A DNA stretch of 64,000 nucleotides from Phytopythium helicoides (taxonomy: Eukaryota; Oomycota; Peronosporomycetes; Pythiales; Pythiaceae): contig JANFNE010000011.1 of NCBI GenBank assembly GCA_024867545.1, forward strand, positions 1,240,001 to 1,304,000. Direction: 5' to 3'. The notes beneath the pieces were generated by a model. It did not search any database and was not told where the DNA came from. It saw nothing but the letters and a program-made list of their open reading frames with translations. Positions 20,825-33,301 of the stretch are shown one piece after another (within the stretch, counting starts at the first letter, position 1; each line of letters opens with the position of its first letter). A program made the position numbers and the translations under genes.

Positions 20825-23062
20825 CTACGACTGCTTTCTTCTCCTGCTGCCTACCACCGCGCCATCGAGCTCCACGCGCATCTCGAACGGAGACAGTACG
20901 AGACGACGGCATTGGTGCTCGCGACGCTGCAGCCACTCGCCAGAGGCGCCGTCCACCTCGAAGTAGTACGCCACCAAACTCTTGGGGTCCTGATACCAAC
21001 CAGAGTTGCCCTGCGTTGTGCCAGGCATGGCGCCGAGCATGCCACCGCGCAATGCCTCTTGGTATAACGCCAAGCGGAAGGCTCTTCTCGCGCGGTGGCC
21101 GCGGAACAGCGCCTGCACGCGGATCAGTGGGCCGATTGCTCTGTACTGTCAGTCAGAAACGGGATTTGTTAGATTTCAACTGGGGAAGAGAGATGGGGAT
21201 CAGCGTCAGCGTACCAGAGCAGCTGAGCGCGCAGACTGGACTGGTGGAGATGGATTTTGACCGTCGATAGTGTTCTCTGGTTCCTCACGCTCCAACTCAA
21301 CGCTGTCGTTGGCATCTAGCCGCTCAACCTCCTCAACGACGAGGTCAACCAAGTCGAAGAGCACCTCCGCCACGTCTGTCTCCAGCTCAGTCTCATCCAT
21401 TTTCGGTGGTCTTTCATCGATCACATCGGATTCTGGGTCGATCTCATCGAGGTCTTCCTCCTCCAGGTCGGTTTGCAGTTCATGAGCGACTTCGTTGTTT
21501 AACGTATCCTCCAGAATCTCGAGTTCGGCACCAAGTGTCCGAGTAAATAGTTCATCCGCTTCATGAGCAGAGCTGCCTTCTTGATCACCCGAGTCGTCGA
21601 TGCCACCGAGATTTTGGTTGAGATTGCTTGTAGATGATGAAAGCGCCGCATCTTCGTCTCCTAGTTGTCCGTCTTCGTTACTGTGGCCACGATTTTCATC
21701 GGTTTCTCTACAAAATACTTCGGGCTCTGCTGCATGCTCATCGCAACTTGATGTCGCATTGGTTTCGTCACTGGTTTCTGCATTTCTCAACGACTCAACA
21801 CTTGTCATTGATCTCAGGATAGGGCTCGAGTGCGGTCGAGTGATATTGTGTGCGCCATCTCTCATTGTGTCGTCGCTGACTGACCGCTTCATGGTTTCCA
21901 GCGGCCATTGCTGTGCTACAGCCCACTTTTTTGTATCTTCTTCTGGGCGACTTGATGTCTGTGTTTCCTTCTCTACGCTGGGTGTTAGTTCTTCTGGTAA
22001 TGCAATACCAGCTGCCTGAAGCGCAAGTTGACGTGCTTCTGCGAAGCTCGTCACCCCATCAAAGTTTGTCACGACTAGTGCCTCTACTTGTGATCGGGAT
22101 TCATCATATAGTGCGCTAGCACCCCCTGGTATTCGTACTGTTGGTGGCCTAGGAAGTGAAGTCAAAGGTGGAACTCGTGTCGTTGACGCTATCCGTGCGT
22201 TTCGCTCGTCTTTGAGATCCCGTTTCTTGAGACTGTCTGTCTGCTTAGACTTTATAACTCCTGTTTGTGTTAGTGATGTTGATCCGGATCGTGCAGGAGA
22301 CGCAGAACGCGATGGACTTCGCTTTCGTGTCAGTGGCTCACTCGCAGACATCTTATGCTTTGGCTTTTTAGGTAAACTTGCGGGCTCAACCACCACTTTT
22401 GCCGTCTCGGTCTCCGCTTTCAAGGTGTTCTCGCTAGGATACCGCTGCTGGAGCCCACCGATAACTTTCTTTCCTGGAGAACCTTGGCATTCAGGGAGGG
22501 TGAATTTCTTACGTGCATGGGGCTTGGCTGTAATTGATGTTGTGAACGTTGAAGGTGCTGTTGCTTTCCGAAAAACGCGATCTGGGCTCGATACAGACGC
22601 GGTGAGACCCATACTTGCGTCTCTCATACTTGCTGTTGCGTTCATAGTCATCATACGACCTACGCTTGGAGCGCTATCATTCGGGTCGAAATCAAGCAGT
22701 TCCAGTTCCAATGCTGCAGCTGGGCGGCCGACCATGAGTGCTTCAATTAGCTCACGCTCATGCGTTCGCTGTGCTTGGAACTTCCGGGTCAAATGTCGCC
22801 GCTCGCGCACTGATGCGCATTGAGCAAGTTGGGCTTCTCGCCGGTTCTCAGCTTGGATGCATTGCTCGATTACCTTGAGATGCTGCATTGACAGTGCGGA
22901 CGCTGCTGCTGTTGGTGATGTCCCATCATCACCACTAGATCGGCGTTTTGGGCTTTGGATCGCAGGTAAGAACACATTACCAACGAGTGGGCTTTGAAGT
23001 GCCGACTGACGCCGCACATGCTCGCGAGATGCGCTCGCGAGTAGACTCTTATATGGATCCAT
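20825..23062 (-). CDS. IQ-motif protein of unknown function
   Basis: Two exons on the minus strand, 23062-21215 and 21145-20825, with a 69-nt GTACGC...GACAG intron; 722 residues. I chose the ATG at 23062 (MDPYKSLLAS); the frame is open farther upstream to 23134 but without a convincing reason to extend. The first exon contains a charged helical part (LKVIEQCIQAENRREAQLAQ) and long Ser/Thr/Pro-rich and acidic, probably disordered, regions. The second exon starts with an IQ calmodulin-binding-type motif (IRVQALFRGHRARRAFRLA) followed by a short Trp/Tyr-rich segment (GWYQDPKSLVAYYFEV) that could be WW-like. No enzyme domain is visible. The function is unknown; calmodulin or cytoskeletal binding is only a possibility. 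Confidence 0.7.
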
Positions 23063-23202
23063 GCTCCAGCACGGCAGCAATTGCGAATGACCAAATCGAG
23101 CGATGAATACAAGAACAGGGCGAAAAATAGCCACCGACGCAAAAGCGCCATATTGTGAATCTCTTCATTTGCCAGATACCCCTCCCTACACTGTTCGAAG
23201 GT

Positions 23203-25959
23203 TTACTTTCCGCCAAGAAGGGTCGAAGGTACTGCTCGCTCCTCAATTTCGTCAACCGATGCACCAGCTTCCTCGTCCTCATCCTCGTCATCAAGATCGA
23301 TCTCTTCCTCGTTCTGCACGTGTACGACGATCTCTTCTTGCTTCTGTCGGACAGACCGCTCCTCCTCTTCGTCATCCGGACGCTCTAACTTTCTCTTCTT
23401 ACTGCCGTTGGCTGATGGTTGCTCGTCGTCAAGCTGGGCCTCGAGCGCGCTCATCGGGTCACTAGTGGGGTTTGATGATGACGACGGCTCTCTGGCTGCG
23501 ACCATCCCGGCAACGCCCGTGGACGATTGCTCACCTTCGGGAGTCGTCTCTGACGCGACGTAGTTGACTTGTGAGTACTGCGCGACGACGGACCGCTTGA
23601 TCCGCAGCATCTCCAGGAAACTGTGCTCAGAGCCGTGCGCAACCTCGAAAGCGTGCCACACCTGCCAGAAGTCTGCCTCGTGTTTTCGGGGGTCGCAAAA
23701 TTGTGCAGCATGCGCATAGATAGCGCGAGCACGCTCAAACTCGCCTAGCTTGGCCTCCATCGCCGCGAACTTAAGACACAGTGGTGCCACATACTTGTCT
23801 GGCAGCTTTGCCACACCTTGCGCATACACCTCGCGCACTTTGGCAACGCCGAAAAACTTCTGTGCCTTCTTCACGTATGCGAAGTAAATATCCAATCGCT
23901 CCTCGTCAGGAACGGCATCAGCTGCGCGCTCGTAGATTGTCATGACATTTCGCAACAATCCGTGTGATTCCTCCAGAGCGGCATATTTTTCGTAAAACAC
24001 CTTGACTGACTTGGTTGGTGCCGCCTTGATGGCTTGCTCATGCAGGTCGCGAGCGCGCTCCATCTTGGAACCACCGTATCGCGCGACAAACTTGGTAAGA
24101 TATGTCTGCCAAATTTCGGCTGCATGTGGAAACCGTGGAAAAAGCGACAAACCGCGCTCAAACACACGGAAGCTCTCCTCGAAATACTTGTTCTCCTCAA
24201 GATATGCAGCATACTGCAGAATCATTTGTGGCGTAGCGATCTTCAGCTCGAACGCATGATCATATGCTGCACGAGTTGACGCCACATCCCCTAGGCTTTC
24301 CTCCAAGTCGACACGCAGTGCCCACAGCTTGCCGTTCTGGTGGAGCTTATCGCTAGCAGTAAGCGTCTGGCGTTTGCGAAGACGAAGCGTGACTGATTCT
24401 GGCACTGAACAAGCGTTCCGAACGAGCTCTAGCGCCTCGTCGAAGTTGTCATGCCGCAACTCCATTTCAGCCCACTCACAGTGCACTTCTGCGAGCTCGG
24501 CGGCATTGCGGTATTCAACCGCTACAGCCTTGCGAAAAATCGCACGGGCGTTGATGAGGTCGTCGTGAGATTCGTAAAATTTGGCGAATTGCACCCACAG
24601 TGCAGGCAGTCGGCCGCCAGAGCGTGCAGGGTCAATAGTCTTGACAGCCTCTGCAAACGTACGGATAACCTTCTGAGCATCATCCTTCTGCAACTCCACA
24701 CGCTTCTCCCACTCACGCACATTGTGCGGGTTTTGCCGGAGCAGCACAGAGTTTAGTAGCATCGGTCTTCGGTCTGCAACGTCTTCGTATACCTTGAGAA
24801 GTCGGTCCACCTGCTCTTGGTGGTTAACATCATCTTCTTCTTCATCATCATCACTACCCTGGGGTTGATCCTGGCCACTGGCAAGATCCATCTCTGCCGT
24901 CAACATTGCCTCGATAAACTTGACGTACGCGTCATAGATCATACTAAAGTCGCGGACCGTCATGACCGAGCGAATTCCTTCTTCGTAGATGTCGCGTGCC
25001 GACTCGAACATACCGAGACGAATAAAGTACGTCGCTAGTGCGCACCACAGACGACCTACCTCGTCTGAGAAGAGCGCAATGCCGCTGCGTAGAATCGCCT
25101 CCACATCCAGCGTCGCCGCGACGCGGTCAGGGTGTTGCGACACCATATCGCAGAGCTGCATCCATAGCCTGTGCGTTGTTCCCCGCGCCGACTTGACATC
25201 GCTCGTGAGGCTCTCGATGAGCGTCACAAGCTGCCGACTGGCTTCCTCGTAGTGGTGTATGGACACGAGGTACTCGACGAACTCCTCCCGCTTGGTTGGC
25301 TCAAGCATCAGGTAGCGCCTGTACACTTGTATGGCCGTCTGTGGCACGCCAACTTCTTTTGCAAACGCCAGGTACGGCGTCCACACGCGGTGATGCTGCG
25401 TCACGGGCAGCGCCCTCAGCGCGCGGTCGAACACGCGGCGCGTCGTCGTCACGGCGCGCATCTCGCGGAGCAGCTTGATGTAGTCGAGCCAGAGCCTCGG
25501 CATGGTGGACAGCTGCGTGAGCGCGCGCTCGTAGAGCTCTGCCAGCGCGCGGAAGGCCGGCGCGTCCGGCCGCTGGCCGCGCACCTCGCGCGCGTACGTG
25601 CCGTCCAGGTAGAGCTTCCAGAGCTTGTAGCTGCGCGGCAGGACGCCCAGCGCGCGCTCGAACACCGCGACGCGCGCCTTGTGGACGACGGCGGCGGGCT
25701 GAGACGAGTCCTCGAGCGCGCGCAGGTACGCGAGCCACGCCTGCAGCGCGTACGGCTGGCGCGCGACTTGGTCCTCGTGGTCGGCGAAGAGGCCGCCGAT
25801 CTCCGGCTGCAGAGCGAGTTCGCGGGTGAGACCGACGCGGTTAGAGAGCTCTGGAGGCGCAGAACAACATGGAGAAGGAGGGAGAGCGCGCGGACGCACC
25901 CAGGAGGCGCTGGGGAGCGCGCGCGGAGCCGCCGCCGAGAGCTGCGCCGCCGCCATCAT
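23203..25959 (-). CDS. SYF1: Pre-mRNA splicing factor SYF1/XAB2 (HAT-repeat protein)
   Basis: Single-exon gene, 918 residues, with two consecutive ATGs at the start. The protein is built from HAT (half-a-TPR) repeats from about residue 30 to 800; repeats are marked by aromatic pairs such as WLAYLRAL, LWLDYIKLLREM, VWTPYLAF and LWVQFAKFYE. The tail (about 840-918) is acidic and low-complexity, with an EDEDEE run and an ending VPSTLLGGK. SYF1 (human XAB2) is a scaffold of the NineTeen complex that acts in catalytic activation of the spliceosome; XAB2 also takes part in transcription-coupled repair. Length and order match the family. It is transcribed divergently from the P4-ATPase gene across 811 bp. 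Confidence 0.93.
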   Translation of the reverse strand: MMAAAQLSAAAPRALPSASWVRPRALPPSPCCSAPPELSNRVGLTRELALQPEIGGLFADHEDQVARQPYALQAWLAYLRALEDSSQPAAVVHKARVAVFERALGVLPRSYKLWKLYLDGTYAREVRGQRPDAPAFRALAELYERALTQLSTMPRLWLDYIKLLREMRAVTTTRRVFDRALRALPVTQHHRVWTPYLAFAKEVGVPQTAIQVYRRYLMLEPTKREEFVEYLVSIHHYEEASRQLVTLIESLTSDVKSARGTTHRLWMQLCDMVSQHPDRVAATLDVEAILRSGIALFSDEVGRLWCALATYFIRLGMFESARDIYEEGIRSVMTVRDFSMIYDAYVKFIEAMLTAEMDLASGQDQPQGSDDDEEEDDVNHQEQVDRLLKVYEDVADRRPMLLNSVLLRQNPHNVREWEKRVELQKDDAQKVIRTFAEAVKTIDPARSGGRLPALWVQFAKFYESHDDLINARAIFRKAVAVEYRNAAELAEVHCEWAEMELRHDNFDEALELVRNACSVPESVTLRLRKRQTLTASDKLHQNGKLWALRVDLEESLGDVASTRAAYDHAFELKIATPQMILQYAAYLEENKYFEESFRVFERGLSLFPRFPHAAEIWQTYLTKFVARYGGSKMERARDLHEQAIKAAPTKSVKVFYEKYAALEESHGLLRNVMTIYERAADAVPDEERLDIYFAYVKKAQKFFGVAKVREVYAQGVAKLPDKYVAPLCLKFAAMEAKLGEFERARAIYAHAAQFCDPRKHEADFWQVWHAFEVAHGSEHSFLEMLRIKRSVVAQYSQVNYVASETTPEGEQSSTGVAGMVAAREPSSSSNPTSDPMSALEAQLDDEQPSANGSKKRKLERPDDEEEERSVRQKQEEIVVHVQNEEEIDLDDEDEDEEAGASVDEIEERAVPSTLLGGK

Positions 25960-26770
25960 CTACCGGTCGGGCGGGTGTTTGGGCAGGTCGTTGCCAGCGT
26001 TCCAAAACCTCGAAAATGAGGTTGTATATTTACTCGAGGGTTGATGCTAATATGGATTGTAGATGACGAAAGATGTATAGAGTACTTCAACGTCGTTGAG
26101 GGCGAATCGCTGCTGGAAGTGGTGAGAGATTCACTAAGTTGCGTTATGGTGAGATCCGTCTGCGTCACTGCCTGGTTCCGTAGATTTGGGTCATCCAGTC
26201 GGAACGACTTGAGCAAGTCGCACTGGGCTCGACTTTGTGCACCATACACCAACAACCGCAAAGTCGCGCAGGTCCTCGCTCCGTTTGCCAGCGGCCACTT
26301 TACAGCCTCCACGTGAGGCTTTTTGCAGCAATGGGCATTGTTCTGGCAATAATCTGCTCTCTGCAATCTCGCGTCAAGCGATATCATGAAAAGCAACCAG
26401 CCGGCAATATGCGTTTGTGGGCAGTATTCAATTCTACTTCGAAGTATAATATAAACGCCACTGTCGCGACAGCAGATCTTTGGTGGAAAACCTGAGGTTG
26501 GAGCAAAACTCAAAGAAGAAGTCTAGAAGGCGGTAGTGTGAGGAGGAATTCAGTGACGTGATCCGCACATAGTCATTCAGACCGACATCACTTCATCCAG
26601 TTTGTTCGAATTAGACTGCAGTTGCAAAAATAGCTTTTCCCGTGAGGATGCGAAACTCCTTTTGAGGCTATAATTGCATGGACAGACGCGCAGAGTTTTT
26701 GTAGCTGCACCACGCTCTCACAGAACTGACAGCCAAGAGCGGTGCAGCCAGAATTATCGGATAGACGACC
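25960..26770. other. Intergenic region between SYF1 and the first P4-ATPase
   Basis: An 811-bp gap between two divergent genes. Small open frames are present on both strands, but none has a recognisable domain. It presumably carries the two promoters; no clear core element was identified. Confidence 0.5.
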
Positions 26771-29700
26771 ATGTCTGGCCCTGGTACGTCTTCGCCAGCC
26801 GTCGCGAGCGTGGCGACAAATGCAACAGAGAGCTTTCGCAAGGTGTTTGTCTCGAATGAATCCGAGAACGAATGGCTGCGACGCGAGTGCAAATACGCCG
26901 ATAACTGCATCTCCACATCCAAGTACACGGTCATCAAGTAAGTCATCTTTCCTCATGTTGTGGTTTTTTGTGAAGTAGCAGCTATCTCAATTTCTCAACG
27001 GTTTATTCCACCAGCTTTGTCCCCAAGATGCTTTTTGAGTTCTTCCGTGTGATTGCGAATTGTTACTTTCTCTTCATATCGCTGCTGCAAGTGTCAACAC
27101 CATGGTCACCCACCAACAAGTACACGACTGCAGGGCCACTCCTTGTCGTGTTAGCAGTGTCGATGGTTAAGCAGGGCCTAGAGGATTTCAAGCGACACGA
27201 AGCAGACAACCGCCAGAACGCTCAAAAGTGCCGCGTCCTGTCACCAACCGGTGAGGTTGTCATTCGTGAGTGGAAGCAACTGCAAGTTGGGGATGTTTTA
27301 GTGCTAGGGGACCGGGATGAAGCACCAGCCGACATTTTCATCCTGACAACATCTGAGGAAGAGGGGCGATGCTTTGTCGAGACGTGCAATCTTGACGGCG
27401 AGACTAATCTAAAACGGCGAAATGCCATTGAATGTGTAGCGCGGCGGATTGGATATCGATCACTTAATGACCCACCAATGCCAGAATCAGCACTTTGCCG
27501 TGCCATTGCAGCATTCCGCGCCTCGATGCAGTACGAGCTCCCCAACAACCGACTTTATAATTTCACAGGACGCATTGAAATTCTTGCAAGCGGCGGTGGC
27601 AAAAGCGACACTGCACCGATTGGTCCTAGTAATATTATTCTTCGAGGGTGCAGCATACGAGGATGCACATACACTTTTGGTGTTGTGATTTTTACGGGTT
27701 TCGAGACCAAGATAATGCAAAATGCGCGCGCTACACCGTCCAAGCAAAGCAATGTGTACAGAATTGTGAATCGATGCATTTTACTCGTGTTCACTACACA
27801 GTTTATGCTTTGCCTCATCAGTACAATTTGCAACGCAATCTGGGTTGACAAATATGAATCGAGAATGTGGTACTTGGGAGCTGATGCTTCTGACCGAGGG
27901 ACTGGGTCTAGCTTCGTGAGTTTCTTCACGTTCCTCATCTTGTACAATAACCTAGTCCCAATCTCTCTGTATGTTTCCCTTGACATGGTAAAGGTAACAC
28001 AAGCCAAGTACATTTCAAACGATCCAGATATGGAGTACAATGGCAAACCTGCACTCGCAAGGACCTCAGATCTCAATGAAGAGCTTGGACAGGTACAGCA
28101 CATTTTCAGCGATAAAACGGGAACGCTGACACAGAATATCATGGAGTTTCGCAAGTGTTTTATCGGTGGTATATCTTATGGGTTTGGTACGACGGAGATT
28201 GGCCGAGCAGTTGCAGCTCTTGCCAAAAAGACAGCCTCAGATAGTACAAAGGTGGGTTTAGACGGCGAAGAAGGGAAGCACGACCCACGTGAGGCCCAGA
28301 TTCATTTCAACCCGCAAATTCACTTCGACGATCCACGGTTGATAAACAGACTGAACAAAGGTGGGTGTGATGCCGAGATGATTGACGAGTTTTTGACAGT
28401 GCTTTCGGTCTGTCACACGGTGATACCTGAGAAGAACGAGAAAGATGGATCAATTGATTATCGTGCATCCTCTCCAGATGAAGAAGCTCTGGTTAAGGCG
28501 GCCAAGTGCCTCGGCTACGATTTTCTGACCCCTGCACCTGTCGTTGATGTTAAGATCACCAAGAAGAGTGGCGCGGCCTGCGTCCGACAGTACACCATCT
28601 TAAACGTGAATGAGTTCAACAGCACCCGTAAGAGAATGTCAGTGGTTGTACGCACACCAGATCACCGCTACTTTTTGTATTGCAAAGGCGCAGACAACGT
28701 CATGCTTCCACGTAGTATGCGAGACGAGCACACTACACTTCTAACAGAAGAACTCAAACGGTTTGCAAGCGAAGGACTTCGCACCTTGGTGCTGTGCTCT
28801 AAAGAGATCTCTGAGAAGGACTACCACGCATGGGATAACAAATACCATGACGCTGTCACATCGCTCACTGATCGTGATCGACTGCTCGAAGATGTAGCCG
28901 AGGAGATTGAGGTGGAAATGAAAGTCGTAGGAGCTACTGCAATCGAGGACAAGCTACAGGATGGGGTCCCGAACACAATTTTTAATCTTGCCAATGCTGG
29001 CATCAAGCTTTGGATGCTTACAGGAGACAAGGAAGAGACGGCTATCAACATCGCCCATGCGTGTCGTCTCATTAACGATGAAATGCGGCTACTCTTCATC
29101 AACAGAGAGAACTTGCTGGACTTAATACAACAAGTTGAGCAAGCGTACCAATTTCCAAAAGTTCAAGAGTGTATCAAATCCGGTAACGTATCCACCCATT
29201 TAGCCGTTGTGTGCGACGGTAAGGCTATGGTGCACATTTTCCCACCTGCGAATGCATCGAATGAAGTCAAAGGAGTGGCAGCGGAGCTTGCTAGTAAGCT
29301 GATTGTCATTACAAGCGTATGTCAAGCAGTTGTTGCATGCCGAGTGTCTCCAGCTCAGAAAGCGGACATTGTGAATCTTGTAAGATATCGATCAAAGGGA
29401 AAGAAAGTCATCACGCTTGCAATCGGTGATGGTGCGAATGACGTCAACATGATCCAGTCAGCACACGTTGGCATTGGTATATCTGGGCAGGAAGGTGTCC
29501 AGGCAGTGAATGCGAGTGACTACGCTATTGCCCAATTCCGGTTTCTTGAACGTCTACTTCTCGTCCACGGACGCTTCAACTATCAGCGTATCACCAAGGT
29601 AATTCTGTATTCATTCTACAAAAACGTGGCACTCGTAATTGCCTTGTTCCTCTTCAATTTCTATAATGGTCAGTCGGGTACCAGCGTGTTTGAGAGTTTT

Positions 29701-30765
29701 GTCATGGCGGGATGGAATTTTTTCTTAGCTCTCCCCATCATCGCGATTGGTGTATTTGATGAAGACGTGTCACCAGAGCAAGCACTAGCACATCCTTCGC
29801 TCTATCTGGCGGGGCAGCGAAATGAAGGTCTCAATGTCCAGCGTTTCGCTACATGGATCGTCAACGCAATTATTCAGGCGTTGCTATGCTATATGCTCAC
29901 CGTTTATGGAACCATTGATTTGGGTGACATTGGAGTTGCTTTGTACCTTCAGGGGTCTGTCGTTTACTCGGTGTTGCTCATGTCGGCAAACGTGAAAGTT
30001 GTGCTCGAGACACAGTCGTGGACCAAGTTAAACCGAATCTTCCTAGCCTTTAGCCTCCTGCTTTTTGTTTTCTTCTTGCTCACTTACCCCATTTTGGGAG
30101 ACCTTGGACGCGATATGCTTGGTGTCTCGTTGCGAATGCTTGGCAGGTGAATGCGAGAATGACTTGGCCTCGTATTTGACTTGGTCTAATCGGTCTAACT
30201 CTAATTCTCTCTTCATGACTGCTACAGCCCTATTTTTTGGCTGTACCTCCTGCTCCTGCCCCTCACAGCTAATGTCCTCGACATTTGTTCCAAGTAGTAC
30301 GTTGCTGATTATCATTACGTTCAGTACCTCCAAATTACTGCGCTAACAGACGTGTGGCTTTGCAGCATCCAGAACATTTACTTCCCGACAGTTGCTACTA
30401 TCCTTCGCGAACGAAGCGTACTTCCAGCTAATGCAGCTCAAGTGGCGTGCGAGCCCATCCAGAACCAGCAAAGTCAGCGAAAGCGTTCATCTCGTATCCT
30501 GTCGGCCTCGATTCCGCATATTGATGAGTGTACGTCGGGTGTTTTCAAGATGGCTGTGCCGCTGCAAGAGTGGTGGGGACTAACGTCCCTTTATGCTTGC
30601 TCAGACTCGGGTTACGCCTTCAGCTCGCCGGACGAGCATGCTTGCCGCACGGACCGTGAAATCGCGTCACTGCGCGTACTCCAGCTCAACGAGAAGCTCC
30701 GGTCCTTTGACCGGACATCCATAGCCTCCGTTAATCCGACCTCGGACCACCTGCCCGCAGTCTAA
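26771..30765 (+). CDS. P4-type ATPase, putative phospholipid flippase (4 exons)
   Basis: Exons 26771-26937, 27015-30146, 30228-30293 and 30366-30765; all joins close in frame and give 1254 residues. The small third exon (66 nt) encodes most of a C-terminal membrane helix (PIFWLYLLLLPLTANVLDI), so skipping it would break the topology. Family marks: the N-terminal FVPKMLFEFFRVIANCYFLF, NLDGETN in the actuator domain (about residue 180), NNLVPISLYVSLDMVK in TM4, the phosphorylated Asp in FSDKTGTLTQN (about 421), FNSTRKRMSVVVR in the nucleotide domain and GDGANDVNMIQ (about 859). P4-ATPases move phosphatidylserine or phosphatidylethanolamine to the cytosolic leaflet, usually with a CDC50 partner, which is not in the window. 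All key residues are present. Confidence 0.95.
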
Positions 30766-31189
30766 TCAGTGCGTGATTTCAGCTTGGGCTGACTCGTTTT
30801 GAAAGTTCAGATTTTCATTCATATACTACTACGCCAAATTCAATTGTTTGTCATTTGATTGGAGTGTCAAGGTCTGTTGCTGCGACTTTGGAACGAAGTG
30901 CATCGTCTAATCCTTATGAAGGACCTGGGGTGCTGTTTTCACTCATTTTGTAGTGGCATCGGTGTTTATTATGTTTCATTTTAGGATCGAATCACATTGC
31001 ACCGGCAATACCACAAAGGGTTAGCACCAAGGCCACTCAAGCGCCAGTGGTCTTTTCCCCGAAAGAACTTGCGCCATCAATGGCGAAATCCAGACCAGAA
31101 GTATCGCTCTTCTGTTTTCTGACAGTTCACATGCGCTTGAGATTGGTGAATGTTGCAAAAATATGAGTGTAGATCAATTGCTCTCATCG
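30766..31189. other. Intergenic stretch, nothing recognised
   Basis: A 424-bp stretch between the P4-ATPase stop and the membrane-protein relic. It is AT-richer than its surroundings; no gene or clear repeat was seen. It may include further decayed sequence of the relic next to it. Confidence 0.4.
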
Positions 31190-31460
31190 GCTTGATCCGG
31201 AATAGTAGCATATGAAAAACAGGCCAGATTTGAGCTCGTTACAAGAATATAGCGATATCAAGTTGGCCCCTAGATTTATATCTTGTAGTGGGATGAACTC
31301 AAGGGCGAATGAGACAGGTACACATGGTTTCGATACCAGTACTTCAATGACAAAGCGTTGAGCCACAGACATTTCCCACGAATGCGATAGTGCCTCTCAA
31401 TGAAGCTCTTAGTTATTCAACCGGGGAAGCCTTCCACACTTGACGAGCACGGATGCATGG
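31190..31460 (-). pseudogene. Relic of a membrane-protein family gene (5' part)
   Basis: Read on the minus strand, this stretch resembles the first 250 nt of the gene at 62526. The translated pieces RARQVWKA, then VSFALEFIPLQDINLGANLISLY, correspond to VRVCQVWKAAQ and VSLSIECIPLQDPKLGADLISLF, and the nucleotide runs tgtctgtggctcaa and caacttgatatcgct are nearly the same in both. It contains a stop after about 12 codons and frame changes, so it cannot encode the protein. It sits head-to-head with the gene at 31572, just as the intact gene at 62526 sits head-to-head with the gene at 62388. Confidence 0.75.
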
Positions 31461-31571
31461 TTCACTTTTTATTTTGATGTGGCCCCAACATGTCAAATTT
31501 GATGAGATGGTTATTTTTGGATTTAAACAGCATTTCTTGATTTGAGACTGTCAAGACAATATCGCGGTTTG

Positions 31572-33301
31572 ATGGAGAAGATGCCAGTGTTTGTTCGATC
31601 TTGCATGCTGCGAGTTTCAGCTCTGTGGAAGAGTGTGCAGGTCGAGTTCCATGGTGAATACTCCATTGAGCGCCTAATGCAGCTGAAGGCTTATCATGAA
31701 AACTTGACTCCGTGGCACGCTATTATTGTGCTCGCACTCACACCAATACCATGTCTACTTGCTTCACTTGCACTTGAATGCATCCCTTTGAATGACCCGC
31801 AACTTGGTGTTAACTTCGCAGTGCCATTCTACGTGCGGGGTTTTGGTCTTATAGCTGTTATTGTATACCTTGTGCTCCATCAAGCTCGACTTCTTATTCC
31901 CACGCTACCGGGCTCAAGCGCACGCATGCTTGCAATATCTGGCTTGTCAGCGTTTTGCGGGGTCGTTTATCTATACGGAGTTTCAAGCGCTGTTGGCTTT
32001 CCAATGCCGTTGACGTTGTTGGTTGGAACTCCGGTTACCTCTTCGGTTCTAGGGCTTGGAGCACTGTTATCGTGGGGGACGTTCCTTAAAAACAATGAAG
32101 CCGAGCGCCGAGATTTGTTTCGTTACCTTCTAGTCGTATGCATCCAGGTGCTAGTGACATACATCTACCCAGCATATGCTTTTGCTTTCATCCGTATTAG
32201 TGAGGAATGGCAACTTGTGTTTGCTTGTTTGCTCCCTGTCATAAAGCGAACAATCAAGAGCTCCATCGGATACTTGTTTCGTCACAAACCTGACCTCAAG
32301 TCTGACATGGTTGTGCTCAATGCTGACATGTATCATGTGCTGTTCGTCTCGTGGTGCATGAATGGGGCGAGATCGGCATACAACATCGCTTTCTTTGTGG
32401 TGATGGATTTGGTCGAGTCGGCACTGGCAATATTTCACGTATCTCGAATGCTACAAGAACTCCGAGGAATCGTAAGAGAGATCAACATCGGACGAAATGT
32501 ATCGAGAAAGAACTCAGTGCATCCGTTTCAAGGTACCAACCAGCCACTCTCATTGGTGGACTTGGCTATAGCGATTTGGGAAACTGAAAAGACTGTGACA
32601 AGAACAAACCCAGGTATTCGTCGTGAGTCGGATATTCGGTCGTGTGTTCGACCAGCATTTGATTCTGCGAGTGTAGCCGTGCGGCCTTCTTCATTCATGG
32701 ATGGTTGCACAGATATCGGACAAACTAATGCAGATCGATGTAGTAACCAACTTGTGCCGCGTTCTCAAACGCTACAGCATGTCATGAAACTGCAACCTCA
32801 AGAAAGACAACAGTGCCTCAAGCTAGTTTTGAAATTGCTCCATATTTCCGAGTTCTTGCTTTTGATCGAGTTTATCGAAGTAATCGTCCCGATGGTGTAT
32901 GGTAAGTGCGTGTATTTCCAGCAGATGTTGGATAGAACCGTTGTCACTAATCTAGCCTTCTTTTTATTAAAGCTCTTTACTTGCTTGCGATATACCACCT
33001 TCCGAATCGACAATACTTTGATATGTTTCGCAATATCACGGACGACAGGTTCTACAATCAAGTCACCACAATCGGTCTCTATTCGCTTCTGGAGTTCGTC
33101 TCCTTTGCTCTGCTCTGTGCATTCATGCAATCAAAACTCGGAATTTCCCCGTTTAGACAACTATCGTTCATCCTTGAAACTCAATGGCAAATGGCTCAGG
33201 CAAAGCTCGTGTTATGGGTTGTGTATGCAGTCCAATTGCGGCTTGAACATTACGGAACCGACTTTACCTTTCAGTTCAAGTGGTTAAAGCGATCAAACTA
33301 G
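31572..33301 (+). CDS. Multi-pass membrane protein, oomycete family (member C1)
   Basis: Two exons, 31572-32901 and 32973-33301, with a 71-nt GTAAG...AAAG intron; 552 residues. The first ATG in frame is at 31572. The N-terminus has the family signature ALWKSVQVEFHGEYSIERL, followed by several hydrophobic segments with ALTPIPCLL and LECIPLNDPQLG. A conserved cytosolic or loop block reads VVLNADMYHVLFVSWCMNG, and after a variable loop comes ISEFLLLIEFIEVIVPMVY at the exon joint. The second exon begins ALYLLAIYHLPNRQYFD and the protein ends in FTFQFKWLKRSN. At least five intact or near-intact paralogues with the same phase-1 intron occur in this window. The family is not one I can assign to a known transporter or enzyme; the function is unknown. 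It is a close paralogue of the broken gene at 60656-62388. Confidence 0.75.

Noticed and set aside
25171..26019. 282-codon plus-strand ORF antisense to SYF1
   Set aside because: Composition typical of an antisense shadow (Arg/His/Val/Leu-rich), no motif, while SYF1 HAT repeats are clear on the other strand.
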